Source: Thiocystis violascens DSM 198
Lineage (GTDB): Bacteria; Pseudomonadota; Gammaproteobacteria; Chromatiales; Chromatiaceae
Direction of reading: 5' to 3'
DNA length: 64,000 bases
NCBI RefSeq assembly: GCF_000227745.2
Contig: NC_018012.1
Location: 4,313,501 to 4,377,500 of the forward strand
Part shown: in pieces, positions 43,314 through 51,873 of the stretch
Layout: every line of letters begins with the position of its first letter
How positions within the stretch are numbered: position 1 is the stretch's first letter
Made by a program: the position numbers and the translations under genes
Notes under the pieces: model-generated
What the model was told of the DNA's origin: nothing
What the model saw: only the letters and a program-made list of their open reading frames with translations
Database searches by the model: none

Positions 43314-44741
43314 GTGAACAGGTTCATCGTATTTTTTTTGCTACTGATTTCCTTGCCCGTCGCCGGCTCTCCGGCGTCGGTCGAGTGCGCGGGCGTCTCG
43401 ACCGACGATGGGAAGACACGTCTGATTCTCGCGACGACGGCCTCGGTTTCTCATCAGGTCTTTACCCTGGATGGCCCGGATCGGGTGGTGATCGATATCG
43501 CCGACGCCAGGCTGATCGGCAAACTGCCCGAGGCCACGGCACAGGATCCGACTCTGATCGGTTTGCGGAGCGGCGTGCGCAATCAGGGGGATCTGCGCAT
43601 CGTCCTCGATCTCAAGCATGCCGTTCGGATCAAGAGCTTTTCGACGCCATCCGCGGATGGTCATGGGCATCGGCTGTTTGTCGATCTGATCCCGAAAGGG
43701 AATGCCAAATCAAGCGGTGACCCGCGCCGAATGACCGCATCGACGGCAATCGCAACGGCAAATTCTCCGGCGGCGCCACGGACGGGTGCCTTGCGGACCG
43801 CCGTGATCGCCATCGATGCGGGACATGGCGGCGCGGATCCGGGCGCGATCGGACCCACGGGAATCCGCGAGAAGGATGTCACACTGGCGATTGCCCGTAA
43901 GCTGGCAAGCCTGGTCGACAAAGAGCCGGGGATGCGCGCCCTGATGATCCGCGATAGCGACGATTTTATCGGTCTGCGTCAACGCATCCTGAAGGCGCGG
44001 GAGCACAAGGCGGACATTTTCATCTCAATTCATGCCGATGCCTTTAACAATACCGACGCGCACGGTTCATCCGTCTACACCCTGTCCAATGTCGGCGCGA
44101 GCAGCGAGGCGGCGATGTGGCTGGCCGATCGGGAGAACAGCGCCGATCTGGTCGGCGGTGTCGACATCTCGGCCAGCGACGATCTACTCGCGACCGTGCT
44201 CCTGGACATGACCCAGAATGCCACCATCGAGCACAGCACCGAGGTGGCCAGCGCGGTGCTTTCCTATCTGGGGGCGGTCGGCGACATGCACAGGAAAGAT
44301 GTCCAGCGGGCCGGTTTCGTGGTGCTTAAATCGCCGGATATCCCGTCGTTGCTGGTCGAAACCGCGTTCATTTCGAACGCGGACGAGGAAAAGCGATTGA
44401 AGAGCAATGCGCATCAGCAGCGGCTCGCCCAGGCCATTCTCGCGGGCGTCAAGGCGTACCTCAAAAAATTCCCGCCACGGGGACTCCAGACCGCGTCAGC
44501 GGTCGTTTCCTCGACGGCTGGCCCCACGCATTCGGCCACTGCCAGGGCGCCGGCGATTCAGGCATCGGCGGGCAGTCGTCCCAACGAGACGCGCGGGTAT
44601 GTCGTCAACTCGGGAGATACCCTGTCCGGGATCGCCAAGCGCCATCGGGTAAGCCTGTCCTCGCTGAGGGCGGAAAATGGACTTGAGGAAGGCGATATGA
44701 TTCGCGCCGGTCAGGTTCTCGCGATTCCCGCGGATTCCTGA
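43314..44741 (+). CDS. amiC: N-acetylmuramoyl-L-alanine amidase (AMIN-Amidase_3-LysM)
   Basis: The 475-residue periplasmic enzyme starts with a signal peptide (VNRFIVFFLLLISLPVAG) followed by an AMIN targeting domain (about 25-130) and an Amidase_3 catalytic domain (about 160-385). Zn ligands are visible in IDAGHGGADPGAIG, IREKDVTLA and ISIHADAF, and the catalytic Glu in LVETAFISN. A C-terminal LysM (YVVNSGDTLSGIAKRHRVSLSSLRAENGL) binds peptidoglycan. It cleaves the septal wall during division. GTG 43314 is chosen for the signal peptide; TTG 43290 is possible. AmiB is an equally apt name from its place beside mutL. Confidence 0.92.
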   Translation: MNRFIVFFLLLISLPVAGSPASVECAGVSTDDGKTRLILATTASVSHQVFTLDGPDRVVIDIADARLIGKLPEATAQDPTLIGLRSGVRNQGDLRIVLDLKHAVRIKSFSTPSADGHGHRLFVDLIPKGNAKSSGDPRRMTASTAIATANSPAAPRTGALRTAVIAIDAGHGGADPGAIGPTGIREKDVTLAIARKLASLVDKEPGMRALMIRDSDDFIGLRQRILKAREHKADIFISIHADAFNNTDAHGSSVYTLSNVGASSEAAMWLADRENSADLVGGVDISASDDLLATVLLDMTQNATIEHSTEVASAVLSYLGAVGDMHRKDVQRAGFVVLKSPDIPSLLVETAFISNADEEKRLKSNAHQQRLAQAILAGVKAYLKKFPPRGLQTASAVVSSTAGPTHSATARAPAIQASAGSRPNETRGYVVNSGDTLSGIAKRHRVSLSSLRAENGLEEGDMIRAGQVLAIPADS

Positions 44742-44783
44742 GCGAGCGTGCCGCACACCGCCGGGCCTGTTTTTATCGGTGTC

Positions 44784-46634
44784 ATGTCCACTCCGATTCG
44801 TATCCTGCCCAGTCATCTCGTCAACCAGATCGCCGCTGGCGAGGTTGTCGAGCGTCCCGCCTCCGTGGTCAAGGAGTTGATTGAGAACAGCCTGGACGCC
44901 GGCTGCGGACGCATCGAGATCGAGGTGGAGCAGGGCGGGGTTAAGCGTCTGCGGGTGCGCGACGATGGTCGCGGCATCCCGCGCGATCAGCTCGCCCTGG
45001 CGCTCGCGCGCCATGCCACCAGCAAGGTCGCGGATCTGGCGGATCTGGAAGCGGTCGCCACGCTCGGTTTTCGGGGCGAGGCGTTGCCCAGCATCGCCTC
45101 CGTGAGTCGGCTGACCCTGACCTCGCGGACCGCGCTTTCCGAGGCATCGGCCTGTGACGAGGGTCGTGCCTGGGAGGTCACGGTCGGCGCCGACGGGCAG
45201 ATCGAGGATCCGCGTCCCGCCGCCCATCCGGTGGGGACGAGCGTCGATCTCCGCGATCTTTTTTTCAATACGCCCGCGCGCCGCAAGTTTCTGCGCAGCG
45301 ACAAGACCGAGTTCGGCCATCTGGAACAGGTCGTCCGCCGCATTGCCCTGGCCCGACCCGACATCGGATTCCAGTTGCGCCATAACGGCCGGCCGGTGCT
45401 CGACCTCGCCGCAGCCAACGGGGATGACGCGGGCATCCTGAGTCGCCTGGACCGACTCCTGGGCAATGGTTTTTCCGCCCAGTCGCTGGCGCTCGACGCG
45501 TCGGCGGTGGATCTGCGGCTGCATGGCTGGGTCATGCGTCCGGCCTTTTCGCGCAGTCAGGCCGATCAGCAGTTTTTCTATGTCAACGGGCGCATGGTCC
45601 GCGACAAACTGGTGACCCATGCCGTGCGTCAGGCATTCAGCGACGTGCTGCATCATGGACGCCATCCGGCCTATGTGCTCTTTCTGGAGATTCCGCCGCG
45701 GATGGTCGATGTCAACGTTCATCCGGCCAAGCACGAGGTGCGCTTTCGCGAGGGTCGGCAGGTACATGATTTCCTCTTCCGGTCGCTGCAACGCCGTCTA
45801 TCGCAGGGAACCCTGGGCGTCTCGCCCGTCTCCGCCGGAACCTTCGGCGCGTTGCCACCATCCGCAGGGGGGGGCGATCAGGTTGCAGGACACGTCCGCG
45901 CGGCCTCCCGGCCATCGCGCCCTTCGACGCTGTCGCTTGGCATCGGCGATGCGCGCGGGCGCTATCGGACGGATCAAGCCTTCCAGCAGCCGCCGTCCGA
46001 CGCTGACATGGCCACCGCCGAAACGCCGGTCCAGAAGGGCGATCCCGACATCCCGCCGCTGGGCTATGCGCTGGCGCAGCTCAACGGTGTCTATCTGCTC
46101 GCGCAGTCAACCGACGGACTCATCGTCGTGGACATCCACGCCGCCCATGAGCGGATCGGTTACGAGCGGCTCAAGACCGCCTGGAAGGACGGGCGTCTGG
46201 TCCGTCAGCCCCTGCTCCTGCCCTTGACCGTCCAGGTCAGTCCACGCGAAGCCGACTTGCTGGAGAGCCAGTCGCCGGTGCTCGACCGTCTCGGTCTGAC
46301 GATCGATCGCCTCGGCGTGGATACCTTGGTTGTGCGGGAGGTGCCGGCCCTATTGCGGCAGGCGGACATGGAGCGCCTGGTGCGCGATCTGCTCGCGGAC
46401 CTGACCGAGCACGGCAGCAGCGGGCGAGTCGAGGAGGCGATCGACAGCGTGCTGGCGACCATGGCCTGTCACGGTGCCGTGCGCGCCAATCGTCGCCTGA
46501 CCCTGGACGAAATGAATGCGCTGCTACGCGAGATGGAGCGCGTCGAGCGGATCGATCAGTGCAACCACGGCCGTCCGACCTGGGTCCGGGTCAGTCACGG
46601 CGAGCTTGATCGACTGTTTTCGCGTGGACGTTAG
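44784..46634 (+). CDS. mutL: DNA mismatch repair protein MutL
   Basis: The 616-residue protein has the GHKL ATPase motifs ELIENSLDAG, RVRDDGRGIPRDQL and LGFRGEALPSIASVS in the N-terminal domain, a Pro/Ser-rich linker (about 345-430), and a C-terminal dimer domain. The site equivalent to the endonuclease motif DQHAAHERIxYE reads DIHAAHERIGYE. It links MutS to downstream repair. Usually miaA and hfq follow; here a palindromic element begins at the TAG stop and gluQ lies convergently beyond it. Confidence 0.96.
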   Translation: MSTPIRILPSHLVNQIAAGEVVERPASVVKELIENSLDAGCGRIEIEVEQGGVKRLRVRDDGRGIPRDQLALALARHATSKVADLADLEAVATLGFRGEALPSIASVSRLTLTSRTALSEASACDEGRAWEVTVGADGQIEDPRPAAHPVGTSVDLRDLFFNTPARRKFLRSDKTEFGHLEQVVRRIALARPDIGFQLRHNGRPVLDLAAANGDDAGILSRLDRLLGNGFSAQSLALDASAVDLRLHGWVMRPAFSRSQADQQFFYVNGRMVRDKLVTHAVRQAFSDVLHHGRHPAYVLFLEIPPRMVDVNVHPAKHEVRFREGRQVHDFLFRSLQRRLSQGTLGVSPVSAGTFGALPPSAGGGDQVAGHVRAASRPSRPSTLSLGIGDARGRYRTDQAFQQPPSDADMATAETPVQKGDPDIPPLGYALAQLNGVYLLAQSTDGLIVVDIHAAHERIGYERLKTAWKDGRLVRQPLLLPLTVQVSPREADLLESQSPVLDRLGLTIDRLGVDTLVVREVPALLRQADMERLVRDLLADLTEHGSSGRVEEAIDSVLATMACHGAVRANRRLTLDEMNALLREMERVERIDQCNHGRPTWVRVSHGELDRLFSRGR

Positions 46635-46868
46635 GCGATTTCCGGGCAAGATTTTACCGATTTCCGTTCATCCTGAGCCCTGAGCCCTTCGGCTTCGCTC
46701 AGGACAGGCTTGCCGAAGGGTCGGAGGATGAACGGAAATCGCGCTCAGAGACCGACATTGCCTCCGTTCTTGGTGAGCCCTGAGCGCAGTCGAAGGGTCG
46801 AACCAAGAACGGAGGCAATGTCACGGCGAACGGAGGCAATCTGGGTATGATCTTTTCCAAAAATCACC
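46634..46868. repeat. Modular palindromic element, copy 2
   Basis: The left end GGCGATTTCCGG and the right end ...CCAAAAATCACC are imperfect inverted repeats, flanked by direct TTA on both sides (46631-46633 within the mutL stop region, and 46869-46871). Inside are two long hairpins: 46659-46740 (arms GATTTCCGTTCATCC / GGATGAACGGAAATC) and 46754-46822 (arms GACATTGCCTCCGTTCTTGG and complement), both with GAGCCCTGAGC/TCGAAGGGTC-type inner sequence. The ATCTTTTCCAAAAA end matches copy 3. Confidence 0.75.
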
Positions 46869-46886
46869 TTAAGGCGCGTCATCACT

Positions 46887-47822
46887 TCAAGCATCGCCGA
46901 TGGCAATTGACGCACTGGCCGGTACCCGTTCGATCCGCCACCGGGCGCTGGCCTGTGACCAGAAGTGCTCGATCGGACAGCCACGGCGCGAACTCTCCAA
47001 GGGCAGCGCCTTCTGGCCCAGCAACTCCCAAGCCCGTCTCAGGGCCGGGAGCGGGTCGCTCGGATCGACCGGCGCGGCGGCAAGCGATTTGCTGAGTTTG
47101 CGGCCCTCGGTATCCACCGCCAGCGGCACATGGGCATAGTCCGGCTGAAGCAGGTCCAGAAACCGCTGGAGCAAAATCTGACGCGGCGTGGAGAGCAGCA
47201 GGTCGGCGCCGCGCACCACTTGCGTGATTCCCTGCCAGGCATCGTCGACGACGACCGCGAGTTGATAGGCATGGATGCCATCGGCGCGCCGAAGCACGAA
47301 ATCGCCGACCGCTTCCGCGATCGACTGCTCCTGCGCGCCCTGGATGCGGTCCACGAATGCGATCGGCGGCGCGGGCGCGCGCAGTCGCACGGTGCGCGGC
47401 AGGCGTCCCGGCGGCAGACCCGCCGTCCGACAGGTTCCAGGATAGATGGGGCCTTCGCGACCTGGCAGGCCCAGCCGGGCGATTTCGGCGCGGCTGCAAC
47501 CGCAGGGGTAGGTCAGGCCGCGCGCGGCGAGTCGATCCAGCGCGGACTGGTAGGCGTCGGAGCGGTGACGCTGAAACAGGACGGGTTCGTCCCACACGAA
47601 ACCGAATGCCTGGAGGGTGCGCAGGATGCCGTCGGCGGCGCCGGGAACCTCGCGCGCGCGATCCAGGTCTTCCATGCGCACCAGCCAGGCGCCGGCATGC
47701 GCGCGGGCGTCGGCGTAGCTCGCCACGGCCGCGAGCAGGGAGCCGAAATGCAGCGGTCCGGTCGGGGAGGGGGCGAAACGCCCCCGATAGCCCGCCCGGG
47801 CAGCGGAGACTTGCCCGGACAT
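46887..47822 (-). CDS. gluQ: Glutamyl-queuosine tRNA(Asp) synthetase
   Basis: The 311-residue protein is a truncated glutamyl-tRNA synthetase that adds glutamate to queuosine at the tRNA-Asp wobble position. The HIGH-like motif is in GRFAPSPTGPLHFGSLLAA, the zinc site in TYPCGCSRAEIARLG with a later Cys, and the KMSKS-like motif is KLSKS. There is no anticodon-binding domain, as expected. It lies downstream of dksA on the same strand (31-base gap), the common dksA-gluQ arrangement. Confidence 0.94.
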   Translation of the reverse strand: MSGQVSAARAGYRGRFAPSPTGPLHFGSLLAAVASYADARAHAGAWLVRMEDLDRAREVPGAADGILRTLQAFGFVWDEPVLFQRHRSDAYQSALDRLAARGLTYPCGCSRAEIARLGLPGREGPIYPGTCRTAGLPPGRLPRTVRLRAPAPPIAFVDRIQGAQEQSIAEAVGDFVLRRADGIHAYQLAVVVDDAWQGITQVVRGADLLLSTPRQILLQRFLDLLQPDYAHVPLAVDTEGRKLSKSLAAAPVDPSDPLPALRRAWELLGQKALPLESSRRGCPIEHFWSQASARWRIERVPASASIAIGDA

Positions 47823-47853
47823 CGGCTCAGGAGGAACGAGGGCGCGTCGACGC

Positions 47854-48288
47854 TCAGCCGCGTTGCTTTTCGCGGATCTCGTCGAGCGTCTTGCAGTCGA
47901 TGCACAGCGTGGCGGTGGGACGCGCCTCTAGCCGGCGGATGCCGATCTCCACGCCGCACGCCTCGCAGTAGCCGTAGTCGTGCTCGTCGAGACGATCGAT
48001 CGCCTCGTCGATCTTTTTGATCAGCTTGCGCTCCCGGTCGCGGGTGCGCAGCTCCAGGCTGAATTCCGACTCCTGGGTGGCGCGATCGTTGGGGTCCGGG
48101 AAATTGGTCGCGTCGTCCTGCATATGGTGGACCGTGCGATCGACCTCCTCCATCAGGGACTGCTTCCACGCCAGCAGGATGTTGCGGAAGTGCTCCTCCT
48201 GCTCGGGGTTCATGTATTCTTCATCGGTAGCGGCGTTGTAGGGCGCGAATCCGAATCCCGTGGTTTCTTGTGTTTTAGCTTCGGCCAT
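47854..48288 (-). CDS. dksA: RNA polymerase-binding transcription factor DksA
   Basis: The 144-residue protein has the DksA coiled coil with the tip motif DPNDRA (two Asp and Ala needed for action in the secondary channel) and a C4 zinc finger (YCEACG...LCIDCK). It acts with ppGpp on rRNA and amino-acid promoters. GGGAGAG upstream supports the ATG at 48288; the frame extends upstream as an unlikely Cys/Arg-rich sequence. gluQ follows. Confidence 0.95.
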   Translation of the reverse strand: MAEAKTQETTGFGFAPYNAATDEEYMNPEQEEHFRNILLAWKQSLMEEVDRTVHHMQDDATNFPDPNDRATQESEFSLELRTRDRERKLIKKIDEAIDRLDEHDYGYCEACGVEIGIRRLEARPTATLCIDCKTLDEIREKQRG

Positions 48289-48536
48289 TGATCTCTCCCG
48301 AAGGCTCTTGTCGTTGGGACACCCACAGCGTGGATCCGAAGTCATTTCCGGATCCGCACCGCGAAAAACGCTCTTAAGTACCAGATATGCGTCAATGGGG
48401 CAACTCGACAGATCGCGAGATCCCAGATATGACCGCTCCGCGGAGCGCAAGCGATGCGCGAGCATCCGGAGTCGGGTACTCTTCGCGCTCGCGCATCCCG
48501 TGCGGACAGAGATGATTCAGCTTTTGGAGTCCTGGT

Positions 48537-49316
48537 ATGTATGGGTTCAAGGCCATTCTTTTCGATGTCGATGGCACGCTCGCCGATACCGAGCGCGATG
48601 GACATCGACCCGCCTTCAATGCCGCCTTCGCGGAGGCCGGTCTGGATTGGGTTTGGGATGTCGAGCGCTATGGCGAACTGCTGGCGGTGACCGGCGGCAA
48701 GGAGCGGATTCGCTATTTCATGGAATCCGACGGGATCCGGCTCGACCCGGCGCTGGATCCGGAGGCCTTTGTCGGCGGCCTGCATCGCGCGAAGACCCGG
48801 CAGTATGTGTCCATGCTGCAAACCGGGGCGATTCCGCTGCGCCCCGGCGTACTGCGTCTGTTGCACGAGGCGCGCGCGGCCGGGATCCGGCTCGCGATCG
48901 CGACCACCACCACGCCGGAGAATGTGACCGAATTGCTCGACCATTGCGGCGAGCCCGGTCTGCGGGACTGGTTCGAGGTGATCGCGGCCGGGGATGTGGT
49001 TCCGGCCAAGAAGCCGGCGCCAGATATCTTTCGGCTGGCACTCGCCGAGTTGGGGCTCGACGCGCGCGAGTGCGTGGCGGTCGAGGATTCCGACAACGGC
49101 GCCCGCGCGGCGCTGGCGGCCGGGCTGAAGGCGCTGCTGGTGACGGTGAACGACTACACCGCCGCGCAGGATTTCGCGGCCGCGCCGCTGGTGGTGGACC
49201 GGCTCGGCGATCCCGGCCAGCCCGTTCGGGTGCTGTCCGGCGCGCTTGGCGGGAGTCCCTTCGTCGATCTGGCGGCGCTGGATCGGCTGCACCGTCTGGC
49301 CCATCCGGCCGCTTGA
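48537..49316 (+). CDS. cbbY: CbbY-type HAD phosphatase
   Basis: The 259-residue HAD enzyme has the nucleophile motif FDVDGTLADTE, motif II ATTTTPEN, the Lys in VVPAKKPAPDIF and the acidic VEDSDNGARAAL. It closely resembles CbbY, which removes phosphate from xylulose 1,5-bisphosphate, a misfire product that inhibits Rubisco. That fits a Calvin-cycle autotroph, although no cbb genes are in the window. An aminotransferase gene begins 8 bases downstream. Confidence 0.85.
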   Translation: MYGFKAILFDVDGTLADTERDGHRPAFNAAFAEAGLDWVWDVERYGELLAVTGGKERIRYFMESDGIRLDPALDPEAFVGGLHRAKTRQYVSMLQTGAIPLRPGVLRLLHEARAAGIRLAIATTTTPENVTELLDHCGEPGLRDWFEVIAAGDVVPAKKPAPDIFRLALAELGLDARECVAVEDSDNGARAALAAGLKALLVTVNDYTAAQDFAAAPLVVDRLGDPGQPVRVLSGALGGSPFVDLAALDRLHRLAHPAA

Positions 49317-49324
49317 CGCCGTCC

Positions 49325-50509
49325 ATGCCGAGCGTCAGCGACAGCCATCTCGCGGCCCGCGCCCAGGCGGTGGAGCCCTTTCATGTGATGCGCCTGCTGG
49401 CGCGGGCACGCGAACTGGAGGCGCTCGGGCGTTCCATCGTGCATCTGGAGATCGGCGAGCCGGATTTCCCGACCCCCGCGCCCATCGTGGCGGCGGGACA
49501 GGCGGCGCTTGCCGAAGGTCGGACGCTCTATACCCCGGCGGCGGGTCTGCCGGCCTTGCGGCAGGCCATCGCGGAGGAGTATGGGCGTCGCGACGGGGTG
49601 GACGTCGAACCCGCGCGCGTGCTGATCGCGCCTGGCGCCTCCGGCGCCTTGCAACTGGCCTTTTCCGCGCTTCTGGAACCAGGCGACCGCGTGCTGATCG
49701 GCGATCCATCCTATCCCTGCTATCGTCAGGTGCTGCGGCTGATGGGAGTCGAACCGGTGGCGGTGCCGCTGGGACCGGAGAACGACTATCGGTTGACCGC
49801 CGGGCAGGCGGAATCGGCCTGGGGACCGGGGATTCGCGCGGTGGTCGTCGCCTCGCCCGCCAATCCGACCGGCTCGGTGCTGGATCCCGCCACACTCGCC
49901 GAGCTTTACGCGCTTTGCCGCGCGCGCGGGGCGGTGCTGATCGTCGACGAGATTTATCAGGGACTCACCTACGAAACGCCCGCCCGTACCGCCTTGTCGA
50001 TCGGGTCGACCGATCTCTATGTCATCAATAGTTTTTCCAAATATTTCGGCATGACCGGCTGGCGCATCGGCTGGGCGGTCGCGCCGCGGGAGGCGGCCGG
50101 TGTGCTGGAGCGTCTGGCGCAGAATCTCTATATCGCCGCCAACACGCTGGCCCAGCACGCGGCGCTGGCGGCCTTCGACATGACGACGCTGGCGATCGTC
50201 GAGGAACGGCGCGGGATCTTCCAGCAACGTCGCGACCGACTGCTGAGCGCGCTGCGCGGGCTCGGTTTCGCGATTCCGCACACGCCCGCCGGCGCCTTCT
50301 ATCTCTACGCGGGTCTACCCGAGCGGGTCGCGGAGGACGCGATGATCTTCGCGTCCCGGTTGCTGGAGGAGGCGGGCGTCGCGGTGACGCCCGGTCAGGA
50401 CTTCGGCGAACATGAAGCGGGGCGCCATGTGCGCTTCGCCTACACCCGTGATCTTTGCGAGCTGGACGAGGGGGTGCGACGGATCGGCGAATTTCTTTCA
50501 GGCTGCTGA
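49325..50509 (+). CDS. Pyridoxal-phosphate class I/II aminotransferase
   Basis: The 394-residue enzyme has a class I aminotransferase fold: HLEIGEPDFPTP near the N-terminus, YTPAAGLPALRQAIA, SPANPTGSVL, VDEIYQGLTY, the PLP lysine in SFSKYFGMTGWRIGW and the substrate Arg in HVRFAY. The substrate is unknown; aspartate, alanine or aromatic amino acids are all possible. It likely forms an operon with cbbY. Its TGA stop codon is also the 3-bp target duplication of the adjacent insertion sequence, so the reading frame was preserved by chance. Confidence 0.9.
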   Translation: MPSVSDSHLAARAQAVEPFHVMRLLARARELEALGRSIVHLEIGEPDFPTPAPIVAAGQAALAEGRTLYTPAAGLPALRQAIAEEYGRRDGVDVEPARVLIAPGASGALQLAFSALLEPGDRVLIGDPSYPCYRQVLRLMGVEPVAVPLGPENDYRLTAGQAESAWGPGIRAVVVASPANPTGSVLDPATLAELYALCRARGAVLIVDEIYQGLTYETPARTALSIGSTDLYVINSFSKYFGMTGWRIGWAVAPREAAGVLERLAQNLYIAANTLAQHAALAAFDMTTLAIVEERRGIFQQRRDRLLSALRGLGFAIPHTPAGAFYLYAGLPERVAEDAMIFASRLLEEAGVAVTPGQDFGEHEAGRHVRFAYTRDLCELDEGVRRIGEFLSGC

Positions 50510-50525
50510 GAGGGTGTAGACAAAA

Positions 50526-51338
50526 TCAAACCGTTGTGGTCAACCGCCGCAGCAGGATGCGCGCCTCCGCCAGCCAAACCCAGGTTTCGGAGACCGCTGG
50601 CAGACGGTCATGATGCATGATCAATCGACGGGCACGCTCATTCCACGCATGGGTGCGCTCGACAACCCAGCGCTTCGGCAGCGGAACGAAGCCGTCGGCG
50701 TTGGCGATCACCACTCGGTCAGGCGCCCCGTCCACGTGCCAGGAGCCAACGCTTTTGTTGGCTGGATGGCGCACGACTTCCACGCGGATCGCGTGGGTCT
50801 GCTCGGTGGTTTGGGCAAATTGACCGGCGTAGGCGCTATCGACAAACAGCGTGTTGATCTGGGGGTACTTGGCGGCCGCGTCAGCGACGGCGCCCGAGGC
50901 GGCATCGCGGTCCTGAAGATTGGCCGCGACCACGCTCACCGCCAACACGAACCCCAAGGTATCGACCACCAGGCTGCGCTTGCGCCCCTTGACCTGCTTG
51001 CCCGCATCAAAGCCGCTCGGTCCACCCTGCGGCGAGCCGCGGGTCGATTGCGCATCCAGCACCGCCGCCGTCGGCGCGATCTCACGCCCCTCGCGTTCGC
51101 GCCATTGCCCCCGCAGTCGATCATGCATCTGCTCAAACTTCCCAGCCGCACTCCAACGGCGAAACGTCTTGTAGACATTCTGCCAAGGCGCGAAATCGTG
51201 CGGCAGCATCCGCCACGCGCACCCCGTGCGCACCACGTAGCAACACGCCTCCAGGATGCTCCGGCGCGACACGCGGGGCGGTTGACCCCGCCCGCCCGGC
51301 ACTCTCAAAGAGAGCGGCGACCAAGTCCCACTCCGCAT
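50526..51338 (-). CDS. IS5-family transposase, catalytic part (orfB)
   Basis: The 270-residue frame covers the DDE_Tnp_1 domain: ILEACCYVVRTGCAWRMLPHDFAPWQNVYKTFRRW, first Asp in AVLDAQSTRG, KGRKRSLVVDTLG, second Asp in LFVDSAYAG and Glu in VVERTHAWNERARRL. The usual N-terminal LTDAEW segment is encoded in the upstream frame instead, so a complete transposase needs a net +1 shift near 51310-51335, or the element is decayed. The ATG in this frame lies inside orfA. Confidence 0.85.
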   Translation of the reverse strand: MRSGTWSPLSLRVPGGRGQPPRVSRRSILEACCYVVRTGCAWRMLPHDFAPWQNVYKTFRRWSAAGKFEQMHDRLRGQWREREGREIAPTAAVLDAQSTRGSPQGGPSGFDAGKQVKGRKRSLVVDTLGFVLAVSVVAANLQDRDAASGAVADAAAKYPQINTLFVDSAYAGQFAQTTEQTHAIRVEVVRHPANKSVGSWHVDGAPDRVVIANADGFVPLPKRWVVERTHAWNERARRLIMHHDRLPAVSETWVWLAEARILLRRLTTTV

Positions 51339-51636
51339 CGGTCAGACAACTTGGGTAGCTTTGGTCGGGGTCGTGGCGACGATGCGCATCCGTATACCCA
51401 TACCGACGCGGCGTTGCGCGCGCTTGCGCCTCGAGACCACTCTCGCCCCGGAGGCGCGTGACGCCCGCCTCCCGCAAGGACTTGCGAATCGTTGCTTCAT
51501 GAGCCTCGATTCCCGTCCGTGCCGCGAGTTCCCGGGCAATCTCTGACAGCGTGGAGGTCGGGCGATCCGTGACAATTTGACGCAATACCGCTTGCTCCGC
51601 CTCGTGAATCTTGGGGGGACGACCAGCTTTCGACAT
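51133..51636 (-). CDS. IS5-family transposase N-terminal part with helix-turn-helix (orfA)
   Basis: The frame begins MSKAGRPPKIHEAEQAVLRQIV and continues with a helix-turn-helix-like domain (STLSEIARELAARTGIEAHEATIRKSLREAGVTRLRG) that resembles IS630-type N-termini. It then enters the usual IS5 start (SYPSCLTDAEWDLVAALFE) before running out of phase with the catalytic frame; the last 65 or so residues of this ORF are out of frame with the domain. This suggests programmed frameshifting or a single-base mutation. The start at 51684 is an alternative. Confidence 0.65.
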   Translation of the reverse strand: MSKAGRPPKIHEAEQAVLRQIVTDRPTSTLSEIARELAARTGIEAHEATIRKSLREAGVTRLRGESGLEAQARATPRRYGYTDAHRRHDPDQSYPSCLTDAEWDLVAALFESAGRAGSTAPRVAPEHPGGVLLRGAHGVRVADAAARFRALAECLQDVSPLECGWEV

Positions 51637-51707
51637 CAGCGCACACCAGCTCAGTTGTAGACTGGTATACAAATAGCAGCTCAATTATTTTTGTCTACAC
51701 CCTCTGA

Positions 51708-51851
51708 GGCGAATTTCGCAAATGACTTGACCGAGCGTCAAATCCCGTAGGAGCCCGCTTGCGGGCGACGGTTGGGCGCATGGAAGGCGGCTTGGCGGGC
51801 CACGTCGCCCGCAAGCGGGCTCCTACGGGTAGGATCTTTTCCAAAAACGCC
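51708..51851. repeat. Modular palindromic element, copy 3 (REPIN-like)
   Basis: A 144-bp copy flanked by TGA on both sides (51705-51707 and 51852-51854), with ends GGCGAATTTCGC and ...CCAAAAACGCC. The core is a REP pair: GTAGGAGCCCGCTTGCGGGC (51747-51766) and its complement (51807-51826). The CGTCAAATCCC segment before it and GGGTAGGATCTTT after it are shared with copy 1. The left TGA is now shared with the inserted IS. Confidence 0.8.
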
Positions 51852-51873
51852 TGATCCCTCACGCATCGGTGCC

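Larger units (their letters stand above)
50510..51704 (-). mobile_element. IS5-family insertion sequence with TNA (TGA) target duplication
   Basis: The ends GAGGGTGTAGACAAAA (50510-50525) and its exact complement (51689-51704) form 16-bp perfect inverted repeats. TGA flanks both sides (50507-50509 and 51705-51707), a TNA-type duplication as in the IS1031 group of IS5. It carries two overlapping leftward frames, a helix-turn-helix ORF and a DDE transposase ORF, in different phases. It split the junction between the aminotransferase stop codon and palindromic element copy 3. Confidence 0.9.

Noticed and set aside
48260..49324. Upstream extension of the aminotransferase frame through the dksA-cbbY spacer and cbbY
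   Set aside because: The product is Arg/Ala/Gly-rich and out of phase with cbbY; the conserved aminotransferase begins at 49325.
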